From NCBI GenBank assembly GCA_002372735.1, contig DFIE01000159.1, forward strand, positions 1 to 15,076: a stretch of DNA of 15,076 bases. The letters run 5' to 3'. Below are positions 6,734 through 12,529 of this stretch, one piece after another (position 1 is the first letter of the stretch; each line of letters starts with the position of its first letter). The notes beneath the pieces are model-generated. The model was not told where the DNA came from, did no database searches, and was given only the letters and a program-made list of their open reading frames with translations. Source of the stretch: Clostridiales bacterium UBA3705. GTDB lineage: Bacteria; Bacillota_A; Clostridia; Oscillospirales; Oscillospiraceae. Made by a program: the position numbers and the translations under genes.

Positions 6734-8109
6734 TACCGCTCTGCGTCCATCACATTGACACAGGCCTTCAGCACCACGCCGGCAATGGGCGCACAGGTGG
6801 TGGAGCCGGCGCCCCCTTCCTCCACCACCACGATGAAGGCCAGGGGATAGTCCGGGTCGGCGATAAAGCCGGCAAAGGTGGCAGTGTTGGCGTCCTTGCC
6901 CACCTCGGCGGTGCCGGACTTGGCGCACACCTCCAGATCCGGGAAGTTCCAGGCGCCGTACATCTCGGTGACGTTGTAGCGCATCATGGTACGCAGGGCG
7001 GCCGCAGCCTCGGCCTGGATCATAGCGCCGGTGTGGGAGGTGGAGGCCTTGTACTTGGTTTTGCCTCCGCAGCTGACCTGGGCCACCAGATAGGGCCGGG
7101 CTGCCTTGCCCCCCCGGGCAATGGCGCCCATATAGGTCATATACTGGCAGGGATTGACCAGGTTGGTGTACTGGCCGATGCCAGCCCAGGCCAGTTCGTT
7201 GTCGCCGGCAGCAGACACGTCAAAATGGCCGGGCGCTGTCAGCAGTCCGTCCACCCGCAGAGAATCCCCGATGCCCGCCTGCTCCGCTGCCCGGGTGAGC
7301 CGGCTGCGATCCAGCTGGACCGCAATCTGGGCAAAGGCGCAGTTGCAGGAATGGGCCAGGGCGTCCTGGAAGTCCATGGTGCCGTGGGCCTTGGGGCAGT
7401 TGACCGGGGTGCCCTCTACCTCGATGGAGCCGGTGCAGGTAAAGGTCTGGGTCCGGATGTCCGGGATCTCCTCCAGGGCCGCCTTGGCCGTGACCAGCTT
7501 GAAGATGGATCCCGGGGTATAGGTGGTATTGAAAAAGCGGAATACGTAGGCCCCGTCGTAGGCTCCGGTGGTGTCCCCCGCGATGTCGGGCACGTCGTCA
7601 GGGTCGAAGGTGGGCGAGGACACCGCGCAGAGAATTTCGCCGGTCTCATAGTTGTACACGCCCACGGTACCCCGCCGGCCATCCAGCGCCTGGAGGGCCA
7701 CGGTCTGAACAGAAGCGTCCACGGTAAGGGTAAGCTCTCCCCCACCGTCCTCCATGGCGGCGGTGCCGTTGAGCTTGTCAAAGCCCACCAGATACTTGGC
7801 GTAGTTGCGGATTACCAGGGAGGGGATGTTGCCCTCCCGGTCACCCAGCAGATGGAGGGTGGCGCGGCGGGTCAGAGCGTTGTCGGCATACTGCTTGCCA
7901 TGCTCGGTGCTGAGCAGGACCGTTCCCTCCCGGTCCACCACGGTGCCGGTGTTCAGGGTGCCCTCCCGGGTATAGACGTGGGGGCTGCCGGAGAAGGTGA
8001 CCCACCGGTCGGCAAACAGGGCGTAGCGCACCAGGAAGGTCAGCAGGCCGAAGAGCAGAATACAAGCCAGCGCCAGGGCAAAATAGGTCCGTTTGGCCAG
8101 GGTTTTCAT
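6733..8109 (-). CDS. Class B penicillin-binding protein transpeptidase (PbpA/FtsI-type)
   Basis: This is a 458-residue D,D-transpeptidase that cross-links peptidoglycan outside the membrane. A membrane anchor spans about 8-31. The three active-site motifs are complete: TPGSIFK with Ser201 and Lys204 (SxxK), SCN at 254-256 (SxN) and KSGT at 397-400 (KTG variant). The short N-terminal part with VVDREGTVLLST at about 57-68 is the pedestal region. At 458 residues it is compact, close to PbpA-type proteins rather than the larger FtsI/SpoVD. The ATG overlaps the stop of the FHA-SEDS gene as ATGA, a classic coupled pair of SEDS glycosyltransferase and class B PBP. The role in elongation, division or sporulation cannot be told apart here. 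Confidence 0.95.
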   Translation of the reverse strand: MKTLAKRTYFALALACILLFGLLTFLVRYALFADRWVTFSGSPHVYTREGTLNTGTVVDREGTVLLSTEHGKQYADNALTRRATLHLLGDREGNIPSLVIRNYAKYLVGFDKLNGTAAMEDGGGELTLTVDASVQTVALQALDGRRGTVGVYNYETGEILCAVSSPTFDPDDVPDIAGDTTGAYDGAYVFRFFNTTYTPGSIFKLVTAKAALEEIPDIRTQTFTCTGSIEVEGTPVNCPKAHGTMDFQDALAHSCNCAFAQIAVQLDRSRLTRAAEQAGIGDSLRVDGLLTAPGHFDVSAAGDNELAWAGIGQYTNLVNPCQYMTYMGAIARGGKAARPYLVAQVSCGGKTKYKASTSHTGAMIQAEAAAALRTMMRYNVTEMYGAWNFPDLEVCAKSGTAEVGKDANTATFAGFIADPDYPLAFIVVVEEGGAGSTTCAPIAGVVLKACVNVMDAER

Positions 8110-9830
8110 GCGGCCTCCCCCCCTTTCGCAGAGAGCTTCACGGCAAAGCTGGCGTTCTGCCGGGTGTCACAGGCCTTGATAAAGGCGAGCAGCCCCCAGG
8201 CAGCCATCATACTGGAGCCGCCGTTGGAGACAAAGGGGAAGGTCACGCCGGTCAGAGGCAGAAAGTCCACTGTGCCGAAGACGTTGAGAATGGCCTGCAT
8301 CATCATGATGCTCATGGCCGCGCAGGCAGAGATGGTGTAAAAGCTGGAGCGGCCCACCGTGGCCGAGCGGACCACAAACAGGCCCAACACCGCCAGGGCA
8401 AAAATCATCACAGCTGCCATAATCAGGCCCCACTCCTCGCTGACAAAGGCAAAAATCAGATCGGTGTCGGAGGCGGCCACGTACTTGAGCCAGCCGTTTC
8501 CCACCCCCAGGCCGAACAGTCCGCCGGAGGCAATGCACATCAGCGCCCGGGTCTGTTGGAAGCCGCCCTCCAGGGCATACTCCCACACATGGCCCCAGGT
8601 GGAGAACCGGCGCATAACGTAGGGGAAGAATTTCACCGCCAAAAGGCCCGCCAGACCCACGCCGGAGCAGATCATGCCGATGGTGGCAAAGCTGCCGGAG
8701 CGGAGATAGGCAATGACCAAAAAGCAGACAAAGAAGATGGCCGCGGTGCCGAAGTCGTTCATCAGCGCAAGACAGCCGCCCACAAAGGCGGTGTAGGCTA
8801 TGAACAGCAGCATGTTCCGTTTGGTCACGATCCGCTCCATGGTGGAGGCGCCCACGAAAATGAAGCAGATCTTTACCAGCTCGGAGGGCTGGAAGGAGAA
8901 GCCGCCGATGTAGATCCAGTTCTTTGCGCCGTACATCTCGGTGCCGAAAACCAGGTTGGCCAGCAGCAGCACCACCCCAAAGCCGGCAGCCAGGTAGCGG
9001 ACCTTTTTGGCCACCTCAAGGCTGCGCAGGCTGAAGCCCACCACCAGGAAGATTCCAATGCCAATGCCCATGGCAATGAGCTGCTTCATCAGCGAGTCAG
9101 GCGCTTTGGAGCCGGTCACCGCCATGCCGATGGTCATAAGGAAAAAGGCGATGGTCTCTACCTCAAAGCCGCTGCGCTTGATGATCTTTTGGGCCAGGAA
9201 CATCACCCACTGGGTGGCAATGAGGATGCCGAAGGCCATGGCGATTTTGCCGGTGTACTCGGCATCCATGTGCAGCAGCAGGCTGATGCCCGCCAGCAGC
9301 TGGAACATGGTGAGCAGTGCCAGGGTGAGCCCGGGGCTCTGGCCCTTGCCGGCCTTGGTGCGGCTGCCGGCCTGGAGCTGTGCCTCCTCTTGAGAGACAG
9401 GCTCCAGCACCATTTCCAGCCCGGCAAGATCCAGGGTGTCGCCATAGGCCACCTGGGAGAACAGCACCTGCTTGCCGTTGATCTGCACCTTGCCACGGTC
9501 GCCGATGTCCCGGATGGTCCAGGTACCGTCGTTTTGTCGGGTGAGAACGGCGTGGTTCTTGGAGACAGTGGCAAAGTCCAGCACGATATCCGCGCTCTTC
9601 TTGCGACCCATCACATTTTCCCAGTGGGTGACAGGCAGCAGCTCCCCGGTGGCCAGGCGCAGCCAGGCCCAGATTTCCGGCTCCCGCCGGAAGCCCAGCA
9701 GGGACTTGGCGCACCGCAGCACCACCAGCACCGCCAGGATCGGCAAACTCACCCGCAGGACCGTGCCGTAGACGGACAAGAGGGTGATCTCATCCAGCAG
9801 CGGGCGGAAGAGATTCACAATGGATTGCAT
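8106..9830 (-). CDS. FHA-domain fused SEDS peptidoglycan polymerase (RodA/FtsW family)
   Basis: This 574-residue protein joins a phosphothreonine-binding FHA domain to a SEDS glycosyltransferase. A first membrane segment spans about 22-40. The FHA domain (about 72-143) has GRKKSADIVL (Gly75-Arg76), VSKNHAVL (Ser90, His93) and INGK near 117-120. About ten membrane segments follow. SEDS hallmarks are GAKNW at 301-305, FQPSELVK at 313-320, NDFGTA at 358-363, GLFGLGVGNG at 437-446, SDTDLIFAFVSEE with Asp457 at the position of the RodA catalytic Asp, and TGVTFPFVSNGGSS at 527-540. AGGAG lies 7 bases before the ATG. SEDS proteins polymerise lipid II on the outer face of the membrane, working with the class B PBP encoded next. 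The FHA domain would lie in the cytoplasm, suggesting control by a Ser/Thr kinase. No promoter was found in the short gap upstream. Confidence 0.95.
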   Translation of the reverse strand: MQSIVNLFRPLLDEITLLSVYGTVLRVSLPILAVLVVLRCAKSLLGFRREPEIWAWLRLATGELLPVTHWENVMGRKKSADIVLDFATVSKNHAVLTRQNDGTWTIRDIGDRGKVQINGKQVLFSQVAYGDTLDLAGLEMVLEPVSQEEAQLQAGSRTKAGKGQSPGLTLALLTMFQLLAGISLLLHMDAEYTGKIAMAFGILIATQWVMFLAQKIIKRSGFEVETIAFFLMTIGMAVTGSKAPDSLMKQLIAMGIGIGIFLVVGFSLRSLEVAKKVRYLAAGFGVVLLLANLVFGTEMYGAKNWIYIGGFSFQPSELVKICFIFVGASTMERIVTKRNMLLFIAYTAFVGGCLALMNDFGTAAIFFVCFLVIAYLRSGSFATIGMICSGVGLAGLLAVKFFPYVMRRFSTWGHVWEYALEGGFQQTRALMCIASGGLFGLGVGNGWLKYVAASDTDLIFAFVSEEWGLIMAAVMIFALAVLGLFVVRSATVGRSSFYTISACAAMSIMMMQAILNVFGTVDFLPLTGVTFPFVSNGGSSMMAAWGLLAFIKACDTRQNASFAVKLSAKGGEAA

Positions 9831-9851
9831 GGATTCACTCCTTTCCGATGG

Positions 9852-9892
9852 AAAAAAGGCGGCAGCCCCGCCAGAGGATGCCGGCCTTTTTT
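9852..9892. terminator. Intrinsic terminator after the AI-2E gene, just before the SEDS gene
   Basis: An imperfect stem pairs AAAAAAGGCGGCA (9852-9864) with TGCCGGCCTTTTTT (9879-9892), with one bulged base. Because the flanks are A6 and T6, it can act on both strands. On the minus strand it begins at the AI-2E stop codon and its T-tract ends at 9852, only 21 bases before the SEDS start. This leaves no room for a promoter between it and the SEDS ribosome site. Confidence 0.85.
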
Positions 9893-11207
9893 ACATTTCG
9901 TCGGGATTTTCGTCGTATTCGATGTCTTCGTCGGGGTCATACTCGGTGTCAAAGGTGTCGCCGCTGTAGAACACCGTGGCCTCGCCGAATTCCTTTTGGT
10001 GCTGCTCCAGATCTTCAACGGTTTGCAGGGTGTAATACAGCTCTGTTTTGATCGGGAGGTTCTTTTTGGACAGGGATTTGTTCACCCCGTCGCGCACCAG
10101 GGTGTAAATCACCGTGAACACCGGCACGCCCAGGATCATGCCCGGGAAGCCGAAGAGCCCGGTGAACACCGTGATGGAGACCAGAATCCAGAAGTCGGAG
10201 ATGCCCAGGCGGCCGCCCAGGATCTTGGGGCCGATGATGTTGCCGTCAATCTGCTGCAGGGCAAACTCTACAATCAGGAAAAACAGGGCCTGGAGCGGAC
10301 TTTCCAGCAGGGTGAGCACCGTGCCGATGGCAATGCCGATGAGCGGGCCGAAGAAGGGGATGATGTTGGTGACGCCGACAAACACCGAGCAGACCAGCGG
10401 GTTGGGCAGGCGGAAGATCTGCATGAGAATGTAGGACAGGGCACCGATAATCAGCGAGTCAATAATCTTGCCCACAACGAAGCCGCCGAAGCTCTTGTTG
10501 GTCAGCCGGCCGATCTCCAGCAGGCGGTTGGCCCGCTGCTGGGGAAAAATCGCAATGAGCAGCTTTTTGCTCTGGGCCAGGAATTTTTCCTTGGAGATGA
10601 GCAGATACACCGCAATGACAATGCCGATGAGCGCGTTGAAGATGGACTTGCCCACGCCCACGGCGCTGGTCAGGGCGTTGTTCAGGGTGGCAAACAGGTC
10701 TACCTGGTCTCTGATCCAGGACTGGGCATACTGCAAAAGATCATGCTCCCGGAACAACTGCTCAAAGGGAGTATCACGGAAGATGTTGTCCAGCCAGGTG
10801 TTGAACTGGTGGTAGTAGGCGTCCAGATTCCGCTGGCTGAAGGTCTCGGTGAGAGAGGTCACCAGTTGGGGCGCCACCATAGCAATCAACCCGTAGATGA
10901 CCAGCAGGAAGACAATCAGGGCGGACACCACGCCGATGCCCCGGCTGAGCTTTCGCAGCCCCCGCTCGGTGATGTTGCTCTTGGCCAGAAGCTTCTGTAC
11001 CAGGGCCTCGACCCGCTTCATGATGGGATTCATCAAGTAGGCAAAGGCGATGCCGAAAAACACCGAGGAGAGAATGTTCAAGACATATTTGATGGCACTG
11101 TAAACGGTGCTTAAATGCGTAATGACTGTGTAGAACAGCACGCTGATGACAATCACCATGAGCAGCGTGACGCCCAGAGCAAAGTACCGGTTGTTGCGCT
11201 TGAACAA
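9891..11207 (-). CDS. AI-2E family (PF01594-type) membrane transporter
   Basis: This is a 438-residue polytopic protein. Hydrophobic segments lie at about 9-30, 40-60, 91-113, 190-212 and several more to about 380. Family features are the GIAFAYLMNPIMKR segment after TM2, the soluble stretch at about 115-185, VGVTNIIPFFGPLIG and LQQIDGNIIGPKILG, followed by ISDFWILVSI and LGVPVFTVIYTLV. Members include YtvI, YdiK and PerM; substrates are mostly unknown and autoinducer-2 export applies to few. The start is a TTG at 11207 with AGGAGG 6 bases upstream; the first internal ATG would cut into TM1. The last 35 residues are strongly acidic (for example YDPDEDIEYDENPDEM), an uncommon tail. It has its own promoter and is divergent from a WYL regulator. 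Confidence 0.92.
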   Translation of the reverse strand: MFKRNNRYFALGVTLLMVIVISVLFYTVITHLSTVYSAIKYVLNILSSVFFGIAFAYLMNPIMKRVEALVQKLLAKSNITERGLRKLSRGIGVVSALIVFLLVIYGLIAMVAPQLVTSLTETFSQRNLDAYYHQFNTWLDNIFRDTPFEQLFREHDLLQYAQSWIRDQVDLFATLNNALTSAVGVGKSIFNALIGIVIAVYLLISKEKFLAQSKKLLIAIFPQQRANRLLEIGRLTNKSFGGFVVGKIIDSLIIGALSYILMQIFRLPNPLVCSVFVGVTNIIPFFGPLIGIAIGTVLTLLESPLQALFFLIVEFALQQIDGNIIGPKILGGRLGISDFWILVSITVFTGLFGFPGMILGVPVFTVIYTLVRDGVNKSLSKKNLPIKTELYYTLQTVEDLEQHQKEFGEATVFYSGDTFDTEYDPDEDIEYDENPDEM

Positions 11208-11237
11208 AATACCCCTCCTCTCCCTTTTATCTGTAAT

Positions 11238-11266
11238 AATATACCACAGTTTCTCCGGCGCGTCAA
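11238..11266 (-). promoter_or_regulatory. Promoter of the AI-2E transporter gene
   Basis: On the minus strand TTGACG (11266-11261), a 17-base spacer and TATATT (11243-11238) form a strong sigma-A promoter. The start near 11231 gives a leader of about 24 bases that includes the AGGAGG ribosome site. Confidence 0.86.
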
Positions 11267-11295
11267 CAAAGGCTTTGAACGTTTACAAAAAATTA

Positions 11296-11311
11296 ATCCC
11301 CGGCCAGGGAT
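11296..11311. promoter_or_regulatory. 16-bp palindrome between divergent promoters, candidate operator
   Basis: ATCCCCGGCCAGGGAT matches its own reverse complement at 14 of 16 positions (ATCCCnGGCCnGGGAT). It lies 30 bases upstream of the AI-2E -35 and 14 bases upstream of the WYL -35. The position suits an operator read by the adjacent regulator and acting on both promoters. It is not followed by a T-tract, so it is not a terminator. Confidence 0.45.
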
Positions 11312-11324
11312 GCGAAAATTACCC

Positions 11325-11353
11325 TTTTCATCTGCAGCCGGGTGTGATATGAT
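11325..11353 (+). promoter_or_regulatory. Promoter of the WYL regulator gene
   Basis: TTTTCA (11325-11330), a 17-base spacer and TATGAT (11348-11353). Transcription would start near 11360, so the leader is only about 13 bases and the GGAGG ribosome site (11361-11365) sits at its very 5' end. Confidence 0.7.
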
Positions 11354-11372
11354 AGCAGCAGGAGGCGATCTT

Positions 11373-12362
11373 ATGCCAAAATCCGATTATCAGAAAACCA
11401 AGCTGCTGCTGATCCGGGAGTATCTGGAGCAGTACACTGACCCCGAGCACCCCGCCAGCACCCCGGTGCTGCAGAGCTGGCTGGAACAGCACGGCATCCA
11501 CGCCGAGCGGAAAAGCGTTTACAACGACATCCAGACCCTGGAGGACTATGGGCTGGACATCCTGAAGCAGACCGGCCAGAAGGGTGGCTTCAGCCTGGGC
11601 GAGCGGACCTTTGAACTGTCAGAGCTGAAGCTGCTGGCGGACGCAGTGCTTTCCTCCCGCTTTCTCTCTGAGCGGAAGTCCGCGGCGTTGATCCGCAAGC
11701 TGGAGACGCTGACCAGCGTCCACAATGCCAAGCAGCTGCACAGGCAGCTGGTGGTCACCGGCCGGGTGAAAAGCATGAACGAGAGCGTGTTATATAATGT
11801 GGATACGATCCACCAGGCCATTGCCGCAGGGGTGCAGATTACCTTCCGCTACTTTGACTGGACCCCGAAAAAGGAGCGCAGCTACCGGGGCGGCACCCGC
11901 AAGGCCAGCCCCTACGCCCTTTGCTGGGACAACGCCTGTTACTATCTCATTGCCCACACCCAGGAGCATGGGCTGACCCACTTCCGGGTGGATAAGATGA
12001 ACCAGATCAATCTCACTTCCCTGCCCCGGGTGCAGACCGAGGAGACAAAGAATCTGAACCTGTCTGATTACAGCAGGCAGGTGTTCAGTATGTTCGGCGG
12101 CGAGCTGCGCAACGTGCGCATGCAGGTGGAAAACCGGCTGGCCGGGGTGATTCTGGACCAGTTCGGCCGGGACGTGACCCTGGTGCCGGACGGAGAGGAT
12201 TCCTTCATCTGCGTGGCCAGGGTGCGGGTGTCCCCCACCTTTTTAGGCTGGGTAGCCGGCTTCGGCGGGCGTATCCGGCTGCTCAGCCCCGAGGACGTGG
12301 TGGAGCAGTACACCCGGCTGCTGCAAAAATGTCTCGGGCAGGAGACCCCGCCCGAGACCTGA
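11373..12362 (+). CDS. WYL-domain transcriptional regulator with N-terminal HTH
   Basis: This 329-residue regulator is of the YafY/DeoR-like WYL type. Residues 5-75 form a winged helix-turn-helix: KLLLIREYLEQYTDP, then a recognition part with ERKSVYNDIQTLEDYG. The WYL domain spans about 140-215, with ITFRYFDWT, ASPYALCWDNACYYLIA (CYYL replacing WYL) and HFRVDKMNQI. The C-terminal WCX-like segment is about 245-318, with FLGWVAGFGGRIRLLSP. WYL domains usually sense a small ligand or nucleic acid. The ATG at 11373 has GGAGG 7 bases upstream; the open frame extends upstream but would overlap the divergent gene. The adjacent palindrome suggests control of itself and the AI-2E gene. It is convergent with the macrodomain-FHA-kinase gene. 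Confidence 0.93.
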   Translation: MPKSDYQKTKLLLIREYLEQYTDPEHPASTPVLQSWLEQHGIHAERKSVYNDIQTLEDYGLDILKQTGQKGGFSLGERTFELSELKLLADAVLSSRFLSERKSAALIRKLETLTSVHNAKQLHRQLVVTGRVKSMNESVLYNVDTIHQAIAAGVQITFRYFDWTPKKERSYRGGTRKASPYALCWDNACYYLIAHTQEHGLTHFRVDKMNQINLTSLPRVQTEETKNLNLSDYSRQVFSMFGGELRNVRMQVENRLAGVILDQFGRDVTLVPDGEDSFICVARVRVSPTFLGWVAGFGGRIRLLSPEDVVEQYTRLLQKCLGQETPPET

Positions 12363-12370
12363 GAATGGTT

Positions 12371-12529
12371 ATACTGAACTCCCATAGAAAGATTGAAGAA
12401 TGTTCCGTGCAGGAATTGCGCCAGACGAGGCGGAGGACGCAGGCGGGCTTGACGCCCGGCAAGGACGACAACGAAGTATGGCACAATTCCTGCCGGAACA
12501 GATGAAAGGTTTCTATGGGAGGTCAGTAT
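12371..12529. repeat. 159-bp imperfect palindromic element, possible MITE or structured repeat
   Basis: The ends are near-perfect inverted repeats: ATACTGAACTCCCATAGAAA at 12371-12390 and its complement at 12510-12529, with 19 of 20 matching. A second pair, TGTTCCGTGCAGGAATTG (12401-12418) with 12484-12500, differs by one bulged base. The arms continue to GCGCCAGAC/GTATGGC, and a small CGGGC-TTGAC-GCCCG hairpin lies in the core. The whole could fold as one long rod on either strand. It fills the gap between two convergent genes; the right end overlaps the first base of the 805-residue gene's stop codon. No clear target duplication or ORF was seen. It may act as a transcription stop as well as being a dispersed repeat. 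Confidence 0.75.

Noticed and set aside
6734..6928. Longer N-terminal extension of the HD protein
   Set aside because: The extension lies inside the PBP gene, is Arg/Gly-rich and has no ribosome site, while the start at 6733 is coupled to the PBP stop as TAATG.
9947..9952. TTGACA on the minus strand inside the AI-2E 3' end as a possible SEDS promoter
   Set aside because: No acceptable -10 is found 16-18 bases downstream.
8556..11114. 852-codon open frame on the plus strand
   Set aside because: Antisense to the SEDS and AI-2E genes and running across their terminator; the translation is low-complexity His/Gln/Gly-rich with no domain.
11115..11372. Upstream extension of the WYL regulator
   Set aside because: It would overlap the divergent AI-2E gene and both promoters; the ATG at 11373 has a good GGAGG and follows the promoter.
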